This document shows positions 9,986 to 20,400 of a stretch of DNA of 64,000 bases, one piece after another. The number at the start of each line of letters is the position of its first letter. Position 1 is the stretch's first letter. The position numbers and the translations under genes were made by a program. The notes under the pieces are model-generated. The model did not search any database. It was not told where the DNA came from and saw only the letters and a program-made list of their open reading frames with translations. Origin of the DNA: Aplectana chamaeleonis (taxonomy: Eukaryota > Nematoda > Chromadorea > Rhabditida > Cosmocercidae); the NCBI GenBank assembly GCA_029168955.1, contig JAPDOI010000292.1, positions 410,501-474,500 of the forward strand. The letters are read 5' to 3'.

Positions 9986-11100
9986 CAGGGCTGTGCGTTA
10001 ATAACGTTAACGTGTTAACGCATTAACGGGTTAACGCGGTTTTTTTTCAAAAATCAACGATTAACGGTTAAAGGCAGCATGCACGCTCGCAAGCATAGTC
10101 GAGATAACAGCATAGATAGGTCCGCACGGCCCGTACTATGTCGTCAACGACGTTTGAAGCGCTGAAAACTGTCCAGGATGACAGTTTTTGACAATGTTTG
10201 AGCAAACTTGCGTTCCACGCCCGTATTTTCACACCCCTTTGAGTAACAGAATGAGAATCGATACTTGTGAAAACGTGTGATAATTGAGAGTGATAGCACT
10301 ATCAAATGGGAGTGCACGAGAGAAATAGCTCGGTTTACTTGAGTATAACATGTCTGCATACCTATTGACTCTCGTCCACTTTCGAGAATGCCGCTCTACT
10401 TTGGCTGACCTCTTGAAATGGAGGATTTTATCAGTGCACAAACATGTTATATTGAGGTAAATCGAGTTTTTTCTCTACTGCACTCCCTTTTTATAGTGCT
10501 ATCATTCTAAGTTATCACATGTTTTCTCAAGTATCGATTCTCATTCTGTTACTCGAAGGGGTGTGAAAATACGGGCGTGGAAGGCAAGATTGCTCAAACA
10601 TTGTCAAATATTGTCATCCTGGTCAGTTTCCAGCGCTTTAAACGTCGTTGACGACATAGTACGGGCCGTGCGGACCTATCTATGCTGTTATCTCGACTAT
10701 GCTTGCGAGCGTGTATGCTGCCTTTAACGAAAAAGTCCCGAAATCACGTTAATTTTTATTTCGTTAATGTTTCATCCATCTATGCTTTTTTGCATATTAG
10801 TATTACTATTCTTGAAGAGTATTCGTTTATTGTTCTGGCTGACAGTATTAATAATCCACGAAGATGATTTCCAAGTTTGGAGTGTACGGACTGAGGTGTT
10901 TGGTATGGAACGTGTTTCATGTTTTTTTTGGGACGTCTGGTTATTTATCGATTTTCGTGGTGGTCAGGTAATGTTTTCAAAATTGTTAACGAAATGCAAA
11001 ATTAAGGTGTTAACGCATTAACGGATTAACGCGGATTTTTTTCAAAAATTAACGATTAACGGTTAACGAAAATTTTTTTTTTCATTAACGCACACCCCTG
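9986..11100. mobile_element. hAT-like non-autonomous element with 8-bp duplication, carrying a nested TTAA fold-back
   Basis: The left terminus is CAGGGCTGTGCGTTAA and the right terminus is TTAACGCACACCCCTG, a near-perfect terminal inverted repeat of the hAT type (CAGGG). The exact 8-bp CCCCCTAC stands at 9978-9985 and 11101-11108, the target-site length expected for hAT. Without the nested element (10,072-10,723 plus one TTAA) the MITE is about 460 bp. Its body has repeated TTAACG motifs. No transposase was seen. Confidence 0.88.
10072..10723. mobile_element. TTAA-flanked fold-back (AGGCAGCA family), nested
   Basis: It is flanked by TTAA at 10068-10071 and 10724-10727. The ends are AGGCAGCATGCACGCTCGCA and its complement, and the arms remain complementary for about 280 bp each (for example GACATAGTACGGGCCGTGCG near the right). 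Deleting it with one TTAA restores the host hAT sequence AACGGTTAACGAAAA, which is present intact near 11,060. Confidence 0.9.
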
Positions 11101-11556
11101 CCCCCTACCAACTTAACTGCCTGAAATTGACCGCCTGTGACGTTGGCAGTGGTTACTAGCCGTGAGGAATGAAAAGCGTGACGGATTACTGCCTACGGCT
11201 CACGGCCTACGGCGCACACCATGAATTTTCCTAAGCTTTCGGGCTCGCAAGTTTGTTATTTGTGAACCGATCCGGCCCAAATTTTGACAGCTGGGGTCTT
11301 TTGGACCCCATCACTTATATCCAGACGGAAATCTCCGGGAAAATTCGTTCTATTGGTTTCATAAACTACTTTATAAAACTATAAGTGATCACAAGGCCTA
11401 GGCAAAACCAAACCTCTAGAGCTGCTCCGCGGCTGGAGCGATATGGTGGCGAATCCATACTTTGACAAGTTTTGGTATCTGCTCTGAAGTGTTTTGTAAG
11501 CTTGTCCATTGAATATTAAGTGTGATCGTGTGGAAAGGTTTGTTGCTCGCAGCGGT
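11101..11556. other. No gene recognised
   Basis: This spacer between two MITEs shows no exon-like frame. The first eight bases are the right copy of the hAT target duplication. Confidence 0.4.
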
Positions 11557-11857
11557 GTATGGGGTATGGTATACCTTGTCGCTGTAATGAGCGACAGGCA
11601 TGCAGTCTAAGACAAATCGTGGCGGGACCCGCATCGGAGCAACGGCAACGGTCGTCGTAGAAACAGATGCCGCGTGTGGGTCGCAGCGACGTGTCGCGGA
11701 AGTGACATACTGCATGTGTTCCATACCGTGGCGCTACCACTGTCGCTGTCGCTGTGCAGTACACTGCGACAGCGACAGATTTAAAGGACGGGAGGCGGTC
11801 TCTGTCGCTGTGCAGAGCGAAGCGACCGTGCGTCGCAAAAGTATACCATACCCCTAT
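11557..11857. mobile_element. Fold-back MITE with CGACAG-rich interior
   Basis: The ends are GTATGGGGTATGGTATAC and GTATACCATACCCC. The interior contains many copies of GTCGCTG/CAGCGAC. No coding frame is supported. Confidence 0.65.
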
Positions 11858-11873
11858 GGTGGGTGTATCCGCG

Positions 11874-11979
11874 AAAGGGATAACAGCGGACCACTTCGCG
11901 TGCGCCGATCGATCACCACATTTCTCGTGGGCGCAAACGACGCAGCGCAGTCTCCTGAGGTTTCCGCAGCTATCCCTTT
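11874..11979. mobile_element. Very short palindromic MITE, about 106 bp
   Basis: AAAGGGATAACAGCGGA at the left is answered by TCCGCAGCTATCCCTTT at the right. Confidence 0.5.
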
Positions 11980-12245
11980 GCTGGTTACCCTAACTGTGCC
12001 TCTATTATACACTGGAGAGCTATATTTCAGTGTGATGAGATAAGAACCTGAGCTGGGAGTAGGAGGTGTGGCAGAGATTCCCAAGGTGATGAGGTGTCTG
12101 GGACTACGCAGTTTATGCAGTGATTTTTATATTCAAAAATATTGCAGCCCCAACGGTGCTCTTTCGGAATAGACGACCCACCTAAATAAATTGGATTTCT
12201 GTAGTACATGTATGTTATATCCTTCATTTCCCCGCTACTCGCAGT

Positions 12246-12532
12246 CATATTATCACAATCGTAGATGCGAAACCGTTGTTTTTCGAAAAATTCAATCGTG
12301 AGATGAGGAAATCAATCTCAAAACCGCGGGTGGTCGCCTTGTGGCGCCAAACGATGAGGAGGGTGGGCGGATTGGAGGGAAGGGCTAGGCACTGCTATTG
12401 GTCGGCGCCACTTCGGCAACCAATAGCGCTGCTTAGCCCTTCCCTCTGATCCGCCCAATCTTATCACTGTTTGGCGCCACAAGTCGAACACCACAAAACC
12501 GCACCGTTTCTATGATCGTGATGCGGAAAAAT
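12246..12532. mobile_element. Diverged copy of the 3746 MITE family, interrupted
   Basis: The left arm has TTATCACAATCGTAGATGCG and CCGTTGTTTTT; the right arm (AAAACCGCACCGTTTC then ATGATCGTGAT) is its decayed complement. The two halves are split by the palindrome at 12,339-12,482. Confidence 0.6.
12339..12482. mobile_element. Palindromic MITE (TTGTGGCGCC), nested
   Basis: TTGTGGCGCCAAACGAT and its complement bound a 144-bp hairpin. The inner arms are GGAAGGGCTAGGCACTGCTA / AGCGCTGCTTAGCCCTTCCC and a loop near CGGCGCCACTTCGGC. Confidence 0.75.
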
Positions 12533-12555
12533 GCGAGTAGCGGGGAAGTGAAGGC

Positions 12556-13202
12556 TACTCAGGTACTCAGGACAATGGCCGGCGAACCTTTCCCAGCTGG
12601 CCCGCAGTCTCCGTCCTCCGGCCGCCCGCTTTTGGTTCGCCGGCCAGCCGTATGTCGACGGCCCGCCGACCTTTACCAGTTGGCCCGCGATCACTATTTG
12701 TATTATTGCTTACCTCAAGCATGTCACCCCGGCCCTACGGCGGAGAAACGCCCCGCCTCGGTCCGCCGCAGTCTGCGGTGAGGAACCACCCTCCCCGCGG
12801 ATCACGGCGAAAACCGCCTCCCCCCCAGCCGTGGAGATACCCCTATCCCCTCAGCGGTCAAAATTATGCTCGCCTCCGGAGAGTGACTCGAAGTCACCTT
12901 CCAGGGCCGGCATTAGAATGCCGATTGAGGACTCTAGTGAGATGAGTCGCCTTTTATACCGGCTGTGCATGTGATAACCACGTTACGGCGTGATCAGTCG
13001 TGATCATTATCAATTGTCTTTACAACCGGCCGAATCGAAGATGGCGTGGCGTGCTTTGTGGTTCGCGGGCGAGCCAATATCCGCGCTGCGTGTGCGTCGC
13101 ATGAAGCATGGTTCGCCGCTGGCCGGCACCCTCGAAATATGGGGCGCCGGCCGCCGTTTTCAGCATAGAGGTTCGCCGGCCGTCGCCCTGAGTACCTGAG
13201 TA
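12556..13202. mobile_element. Terminal-inverted-repeat element, about 647 bp, GC-rich
   Basis: The left end TACTCAGGTACTCAGG runs into GGCCGGCGAACCT; the right end is the complement (AGGTTCGCCGGCC then CCTGAGTACCTGAGTA). The terminal repeat is about 35 bp. The interior is GC-rich with several open frames, none with a recognisable domain. Confidence 0.7.
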
Positions 13203-13604
13203 CATATTCCATGCATAAATTTCACATATTGATCAATACTTCTACATGTTGAGTAGCAAAAACATGAGACAATGATCCTGTAGCTGCATGCAAACACCTT
13301 TTTTTACCAGAGTGGGTCGTCTTTTCCGAAAGAGCACAGCCCCAAGAGATAGACTGCTTTAGGCCCCCAACAGACTTCGTCGAAAAACCTGCTGAGTCCG
13401 AATGAGTCCGCGGCAGAAAAATCGTCCTCGACGGCCTGCAACCGACTGAGTCCGGTTGCCCCCAGCGCCACCCAGTACGCAACCGATAGTCAGCGGCAGC
13501 AATAGGTGGGGCAGAGCGCAGAAGACGAGAGTCGGGATACGGCGGGACTCGGCAGGTCGCAGTCGGCCAAAGAAAATGCACCCAAGTCACGTGAAAAACT
13601 CCTA
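13203..13604. other. No gene recognised
   Basis: Motifs such as CGGCAGGTCGCAGTCGG recur near 14,300-14,360 (GACGGTCGCAGTCGG), which suggests a diverged repeat. No gene was seen. Confidence 0.35.
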
Positions 13605-14190
13605 CTCAGAAAACCGCCGCATTCAATACGTGTCGAATATGCACCCAACTCGAGTGACCACACCCATCGAAAGGCTTCATCACAGGGGCACGTGCTCCAA
13701 ACAGCAGCACGTGCTGCAAAATTTCATAGCAGGAGCATGATCCGCAAAATTCAATCGCAGGAGTACGTGCTGCAAGATAGTCCAGCGCTATCGTAGCAGC
13801 ACACAGACGCGACGCGGCTGGCACACCGACGTGCGACGCGGCCAGTTCGCCTAGCACCATCTGGGGCCTTTAGCGATTGGACGAGGCTTCCAGCGGCCGG
13901 GCGGGTGAAGTACCGCAAACTTGGGTAATTGAACCGTTGAAGCTGCCAACCTCTCAGTTCCGTCTCTAGAGTGCATCGTATACTTTCCATTTTTGGATAA
14001 TCCTTTTGTGATCGAGTTGAATGTGTATCATGTGCGCACTGGACGGCTCATTCGTTGGGGCACTTGCTGCAATTTGAAACACAATAGGAACACGTGCTCC
14101 CCTAGCAGCGCGTTCCCTGACTGCTCGAAACCACCTTGTCTTCGAGTTGAATGCGTATTCGACACGCATTGAATGCGGCGATCGCCTGAG
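13605..14190. mobile_element. CTCAG-ended fold-back with CACGTG repeats and an SL1-like motif, copy 1
   Basis: It opens with CTCAGAAAACCGCCGCATTC and closes with GAATGCGGCGATCGCCTGAG. The terminal arms include GTGTCGAATATGCA and TCGAGTTGAATGCG. Between about 13,670 and 13,770 it carries repeats of GCACGTGCTCC / GCACGTGCTGC. An SL1-like 22-mer lies on the minus strand at 13,914-13,935. Copies occur at 17,368, 32,690 and 41,769. Confidence 0.8.
13914..13935 (-). other. SL1-like 22-mer inside a repeat
   Basis: On the minus strand the 22 bases match the Caenorhabditis SL1 exon except at position 5 (C for T) and position 21 (C for A). GGTACTTC follows, where SL1 RNA has GGTAAAC at its splice site. 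No U-rich Sm site was seen in the next 70 bases, so this is not a functional SL RNA gene. Confidence 0.5.
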
Positions 14191-14437
14191 TATATCGATC
14201 GTGTGGGGTGAGGATGATTTCGGTTGGGACGCAGCGGGACTTAGTGGGACACAGTCGGTGCTTTGGCCCCGCACTTGTACGCATGAGAACCATCAGTATC
14301 GACCGGGGGATTGCGGTGGGCACCAGACGGTCGCAGTCGGACTCAATGGGTTGATTTTTTTGCACCCGTCTCCCACGAATTCAGTGCGTATCGACCCGGT
14401 GGGACTCAGTAGATCCACCGACTCTGACGGGGCCTTA

Positions 14438-14770
14438 GGCCCCCGTCATAGTCGGCCGAAAACCGGCCGTCCTACTCCCACAAGGTCGATATCTACGAGA
14501 CACACGCAGAACGGGAAGAAATTAAGTGATAAAAATCATCCTCAACTGATAAAATTCCACCTTCTCTATGTCGTCCTTGGTTGTATCAGGTGGATTTCTA
14601 TCATTCCAGACGGTTTTTATCAGTTGGGGTTAATTTTATCACAACATACGGCGATTTTTATCATTCGAGGATGATTTTTTTCACTTAATTCTTCCTGTTT
14701 TGCATGCTTCTCATACCTATCGACCGGGTGGGACTAGAACGGCCGCTTTCGGCCGACCATGACGGGGGCC
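14438..14770. mobile_element. Harbinger-like MITE, TTA-flanked, about 333 bp
   Basis: TTA stands at 14,435-14,437 and 14,771-14,773. The ends are GGCCCCCGTCATAGTCGGCC and its near-complement. The arms continue through GAAATTAAGTGATAAAAATC / GATTTTTTTCACTTAATT. A 3-bp TTA/TAA duplication with GGC-starting ends is typical of PIF/Harbinger MITEs. Confidence 0.82.
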
Positions 14771-15427
14771 TTAGATCATTCCCCGGGGATTTTAATAGTA
14801 GATTCTGCTATGAAATCTTAGGAACCTGGACGAGAGGATGTGCCAAAAGCATGTGACCATCGCTCCTGCATCAATAACCTGAAGAAGGAACGAAGTTCGC
14901 TTCAAGGACATTTTACCTGTCCTTAGCGTTCTGTGGCAGTCATGTTGAAGCAGCGGAAACATCAACCGAGTACTGTCGAGTAAACCACTATAAAATGAAT
15001 CGGACACACTTGGGATACCATCATAGTAATGCGATATGGTCAGCCGATATGTATCAGTGCACATCATGGAATGTTGGTGTAAAAATCAACACAGTTTGAT
15101 TAGGTGTAGTCAGTCTGGTCAATACATCATTCAAAACAGGAGCAAAAATCCGGCTACGGGCAATTCACAAGTGTCCCCTCCGTCTCTGTCACGCGGTGGC
15201 CACGGAGGCAAAATGTCGAACCACGCACGTTCACTTGCGAAATGTCCTTGACTCATTTGACGCATAGAGCTGTATCCGACTTTGACCCGGTTCATGGGCA
15301 TAGAGGTTGGCCCCAGAATTCTGCAAAAAAATAGGTGAGCGAATTTTTGATTGTCCGTCCGTGAGCTTTTGAGAAAGTGTGGTATACCATTCGGAAGCAC
15401 TTTTTCTCTACATCTAACACCGTTTAA
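14771..15427. other. No gene recognised
   Basis: Open frames on both strands lack domains and splice borders. Confidence 0.35.
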
Positions 15428-15705
15428 AGGCAGCATACACGACCGCAAAAGTGGTTGAGATAGGTACGCTAACGCGATCGCACAGCTCCTAATAGATCAC
15501 CCACGTGGTTATAATTGCCATATTGAGTCATAATGACAGTACTTGAGTCATAATGAGCTCATCAAACATCAAATCTCCACCCACTATTTGTATAGACCCC
15601 GCCCCTCACTACAAGGATCTTCTCATTGATTGCTCAAAACGGACATTTTGCCTCGCTTTTGATCAGACAAGTCTACTAGCTTGGCTATCTCGACCGCATC
15701 ATTAT
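15428..15705. mobile_element. Truncated TTAA element (AGGCAGCA family)
   Basis: It follows TTAA at 15,424 and begins AGGCAGCATACACGACC, matching the 10,072 and 35,323 elements. A loosely complementary GGCTATCTCGACCGC lies near 15,681-15,697, but the terminal CTGCCT is absent, so the right end is lost or mutated. Confidence 0.55.
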
Positions 15706-16429
15706 CACCCTGAGGAGACTAGTTGTTAGCGCCAAACTGGTTCAACAAAATTTCTTCATTTCAAAATTTTTTAAAAATTCACACTTTTCTTCTTGTTGAA
15801 AAACCGACAGCTTTAGGGCACCTAAGTTCGTTGTTGAGAGTTATGGACAGTGTCTCATCTGATGGCTTGTCGTTCGTCAATTGTAGACCATTTTTTTCCA
15901 AAACTTGAATTTTGCAATTTTTTTCTAACTTTCGAAAAAAGGCCGATAATTGACGAAATAAATATCGTCAGATAAGATAATGCTCATAAAAGTTAACTCT
16001 TGGACTAGGGGTCCTAAAGTCGTTGGGAAAGAAGGACATTATGAAGTCACCATTTTTTACGAAAATTTTCAAAATTTGCTTCATAGAAGAAATTCCGTGA
16101 TCCCGTGTTTATACTACATATAATCTAGTTCCTTAGGGTGAAATTTTCTATATTATAGAACAGCAAAGATGGTTACAAAGTAGAGAACGAGGAACATTTA
16201 AAGATTTTCAGTACTCAAAGCTACCTCTACATTTTGATGTAGACTTTGAAGCAAGTCGAGTTTTCGCCAATACATAGAGGAAAAATGAGCTTTCGGTTGG
16301 TGTGCCACACTTGATCAAAACATTGCCGAAGGACAGAAAGAAATTCTTTGAAGTATTCTTCAGAACTTTCGCTATTCGGGATATACGGACGATACAGATT
16401 ATACTTCGGACCGCATTGTATTCCTCGTA
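15706..16429. other. No gene recognised
   Basis: This is AT-rich sequence without supported exons or clear repeats. Confidence 0.35.
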
Positions 16430-16645
16430 AATTATTCGAATGATTTTCCGAATTTCGAATCATTCGAAGTTTGAAATTTGAAAATTCCGATTTTTGAATA
16501 CTATTCGAATTTCGAATATTACGAAAACGGGCTTTCGAATAATATTCGAAATTCGAATATTTCGAAAACAGACTTTCGACTAGTATTCGGAATTCGAATA
16601 CTTTGAAGAGCATATTCGAATTTTTGAAATTCGAATAATCGAAAT
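16430..16645. repeat. ATTCGAA/TTCGAAT low-complexity palindromic block
   Basis: ATTCGAATTTCGAAT-type words repeat densely in both orientations. A similar block is at 18,990-19,180. The open frame across it (Phe/Asn/Ser-rich) reflects the repeat. Confidence 0.7.
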
Positions 16646-17367
16646 GCACAATCATCATTTCATTAGAAGTTCATTTTTTCTTATCAACCTTTGAAAGCAC
16701 ATTCATCTAAGCACCTTCTTAACCTATTCATTCTCATGCGCAAAGAAGCTAGTTAGCACTCAAAAGCGGTATTTTCCGGCAAAAGCGTGAAAGGGCGTAA
16801 GGGTTCCAGGCGCGCATGCTCAAACAAGTCGCGCAAGCTGTGGCGTAGTGTTAGGTCGTTTTGAGCGGCGCTAGGGTCAGGGTGAAGCGTTCGTTGTCCC
16901 GCTGGACAACAGAAGGGACGTAAAAGTTTAGATTTTTTAGGGACGTAAAATTTTCGGGCCAAAATTTTAAAAAGTCGGGGATGTTTTCAGTCGTGTTTCT
17001 CTTTCGGTGAAGAAAACAGATGGTGGAACGAGGGGTTCGGACGTGGTGGTCTCACATATTGTAATAGAGAACATTAGAACAGCACCTCAATACTAATTGG
17101 GAATCGAACTTTATTCAATCCTGTAAAGGTTCCACCCACCCGGAGGTCTCGATGCAAACCTAGTTGGAGGTGGCCACTCAATTCTTATCCGTCAAAATGT
17201 AGACTCCTGCCGGTACCTGCTATTCGATGGGGCTATCAGTCCTGGTTCTTACAGAAACTCCATCAAAATGCTTGGAAATTTGATAGTGTATAATTCATTC
17301 TTCCCGCGTATCCCGAGTGGCCCCATCTAACTAGGGTTCGCACCCGCGTGTCGTGAAGCCTTATGGT
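16646..17367. other. Dispersed repeat debris, no gene
   Basis: A segment around 16,840-16,970 (GCTAGGGTCAGGGTG, GGACGTAAAAGTTT) recurs, partly inverted, at 18,660-18,790 (GACCCTGGCTAGGGTC, GGACGTAAGAGTTT). The two may flank a later insertion. Confidence 0.35.
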
Positions 17368-17903
17368 CTCAGAAAACCGCCGCATTCAATGCGTGTCGAA
17401 TATGCATTCAACTCGAGTGACCACAGCCATCGAAAGGCTTCATCACAGGGGCACGTGGTCCAAACAGCAGCAGTTGCTCCAAAATTTTATGGCAGGAGCA
17501 TGTGCCGCAAAATTCAATCGCAGGAGTACGTGCTGCAAGATAGTCCAGCGCTATCGTAGCAGCACACAGACGCGACGCGGCTGGCACACCGACGTGCGAC
17601 GCGGCCAGCTCGCCGAGCATCATCTGGGGCCATCAGCGATTGAACGAGGCTTCCATCAGCCGGGCGGGTAAAGTACCCCAACTCAGGAGTGCATCGTATA
17701 CTTTCATTTTTTGGATAATAGTTCTGTCATCATAAGTATCATGCACGCATTTGACGGCTTATTTGTTGGGGCACGTACTGTAATTTGAAACACAATAGAA
17801 GCAAGTGCTCCCGTAGCCGCACATTCCCTGACTGTGCTCGAAACCGCCTTGTCTTCGAGTTGAATGCATATTCGACACGCATAGAATGCGGCGACTGCCT
17901 GAG
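17368..17903. mobile_element. CTCAG-ended fold-back, copy 2
   Basis: It has the same ends as copy 1 (CTCAGAAAACCGCCGCATTC / GAATGCGGCGACTGCCTGAG) and the same CACGTG-containing block near 17,450-17,540. At 536 bp it is the shortest uninterrupted copy. The part corresponding to the SL1-like motif is mostly deleted (only TACCCCAACTCAGG remains near 17,672). Confidence 0.82.
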
Positions 17904-18270
17904 ATTAGTGAGCTGTTATTGAAAGTCCAAAACGTCCCCGAATAATGCTCGGTATTTGCCAGAGTTTTGCCCATTCCGAGGTTGAAATCCATTAGAAGTT
18001 AGGAAACGTTCTTCATCCTCACCGTAATTTCCTCCTCTACAAAAATACCTATCAGCTCAAACTCGCCTATTGCGTCATTTTTGAATCATATTACTGACTT
18101 TTTGTTAGCTCACTGCACGATCAAGATTAGGACAAAATCTATTGCGAGCAAGGAATAAGTGTCCAGCGTTTTATAATTTCTGCTTCAATTGGCCCACATT
18201 TTTCTTCGTCGGTATGCCATCATGAGATTGTGAAGCGATCTCTGCCACAAATTTGATTACTTCTCTCTCT
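17904..18270. other. No gene recognised
   Basis: No exon-like frame or clear repeat was seen. Confidence 0.35.
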
Positions 18271-18502
18271 GGCGATTCTCGGCCCCGAGCCGCACAGAAC
18301 AGCAATCGGAGCCGCCTGACACTTCGTCTCGTTCTCCCAATCTCCGGGTTACTGCTGTTGCTATTCGGGCAAACTGGAGCAGCCCGGACAGCAACAGCGG
18401 TGGCCCGTAAAGCACCAGCAGCGGCCCAGACAGCAACAGAAGCCGACTTGCAGATTGGGAGAACGAGCCGAACTGTCAGGCGGCTCGGGGCCGGTAATCG
18501 CC
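18271..18502. mobile_element. GC-rich fold-back MITE, about 232 bp
   Basis: The arms GGCGATTCTCGGCCCCGAGC and GCTCGGGGCCGGTAATCGCC bracket a second inverted pair (TCGTTCTCCCAATCT / AGATTGGGAGAACGA). The loop has short repeats of GACAGCAACAG. Confidence 0.75.
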
Positions 18503-18989
18503 TGAGTTCTTAATACAGACGTTGTTGCTTAAGAGCAAGTCAAAACCACACTCCCAAGGCTAATCAGTCGGACAGGAAGTGCAGTAATTATTTTTTTAAA
18601 ATCCAGATTTGAATATACTTTTTTTAAAATTTTTGACCACAAAAGCTGTTAAACTTTTTTTCAGGACCTAATTGTAAGAGGGACGTAAGAGTTTCGGACA
18701 TTTTTCAAAAATTTTGATCTTCAAGGAGGGGGGACGTAGCTTCGTCGAGGTCCTGGACAACGGTCTGCCTGACCCTGGCTAGGGTCTCAGCGCTTGAGTG
18801 CGATGAGGCGCTTCCCCAGAAAGAGATACTCAGTGCTGGTCAAGTTCCGCCTGAAGCCAAGCGTCTTGGGCTAACATTGTGGTAGGTTCTACATATTAAC
18901 CAGTTCCGAAACAATCCAACCCCAGGGACAAATGGTTTGAAATTAAGAGCAAGTGTAACCGATGAGTATTTCTATACATGAATAGTCAC
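18503..18989. other. Repeat debris, no gene
   Basis: It contains the 18,660-18,790 relic that pairs with 16,840-16,970. No gene was seen. Confidence 0.35.
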
Positions 18990-19180
18990 AGTAAATGACA
19001 GCTCAAGTCTTATTTTTAAAATCGCATCTCTTCGGTAAATTTGAGGAAATTCATCTGAAAAATAGGAAAAATTATTCGAAAATCCGAAATTCGAAAATTA
19101 CCATTTTCGAGTTTATCCGAAAATTCGAAATTCGAAAAAAAAACCTATTTTTGAATGTATTCGAAATTCGAAAATTTCAA
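18990..19180. repeat. Second TTCGAAAAT low-complexity block
   Basis: TTCGAAATTCGAAAA-type words repeat, as at 16,430-16,645. Confidence 0.6.
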
Positions 19181-20400
19181 CAGTTTTGCCCAAGTATGAA
19201 ATAGATGATGGTAAAGTCACCATGAGCTAGACAAAATAGTCTGAAATCAATAAGGTATACTATGAAATGGCAATAAGATAAAATGAGATTTCTCATAAGA
19301 TTTCACGCATAGTGAACAAAAAGTAGGCTATGCGCTACTTCTTCGCGTTGTTCACAATATTAGCAAGGAGGTGAGTGCGAGACTCCGGAAGTAATTAGGA
19401 AATTGTGGTCGATGCGGTGACGATACACTTCTCGCACGCGTCTTATGCTGCACATACACTCATAAGAAGGCTGACAGATGGATTGTTCAGGGAAAAGCTA
19501 TGAATCTGATGAACTTGTAACTTTATAAACTCTGCCCTTATTAAGGCTTTTACAGAAATATCTCTGCTTACAACAACTTTAAAAGCCTTCTCTGAATATT
19601 GTTGTTTATTGTTTGTTGTTTATTATTACATAAGATTAACTTATGTGAGGTTAAGAATATGAGTGTTACACTACGAGGGATAAGAGCGACGAAAAGGATA
19701 AATCAACTAAAAACAAAGCTAACCGGTAGATGTCAAATAATCACAATAGAGATACCACTGTAGGAATAAAAAGGTTGGGGGAAAACCTAAGTGCCAGACA
19801 GAAACCTGTTTGCAACTCTTAAAAAACTGGAAAGCCTGCCGGGAATCTCGAAACGCTTACTAAGCTTGACGTACTTGGAACCGGCTCGACATACCAACGA
19901 GTTGGCGCTCACAGAAAGCTTAGCCCGTGGTATTTGAATTTGAACCCATTCACGACCACGCCTAATTTTGGGTGGCTGCACGTTCGGACCGCGTGCAATA
20001 TTGCGTCACCGTATAACGTGTCGCACCGGTGGGACACGCTGGCTCGAATAGCGTCCCACGGGTAATTCCTTTTTCTTTATTGCGTCCATATTGTAGCTAG
20101 CAACGATGGTCGGACAGTATCAGAGTTTCAGCTTCCGAGACGCCTTCGTTATCGAGAAATAATTACTCAAAACCAAAACGGGGTCAAGTGAGCAGCAACG
20201 CTTTCAGAAAAGCAAACGAGTTGCAAACGATAGTTTTGTACTGAGAAATCTAAAAGCTAGCAATAGAATGAAAAAGAAATCCCTAGGTGCTTCTAAAGCT
20301 GTTTTACAGCTGTTTTTTTCTCTACTTCAACCCAACTGATTTTAGAAAGGTCTATATATGTTGTTGCATCTGACATACTGATGGACCACGAGGTTCTTAT
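19181..20400. other. No gene; contains a relic of the LINE-associated repeat
   Basis: The stretch 19,938-20,045 (CCCATTCACGACCACG.., ACCGGTGGGACACG) matches, inverted, the segment at 20,490-20,575 inside the end of the LINE ORF. Nothing else is recognised. Confidence 0.4.

Noticed and set aside
13914..13935. A functional SL1 RNA gene
   Set aside because: Only the 22-mer and, in one copy, GTAA are SL1-like. The Sm site, the downstream stems and any linkage to 5S rDNA were not seen.
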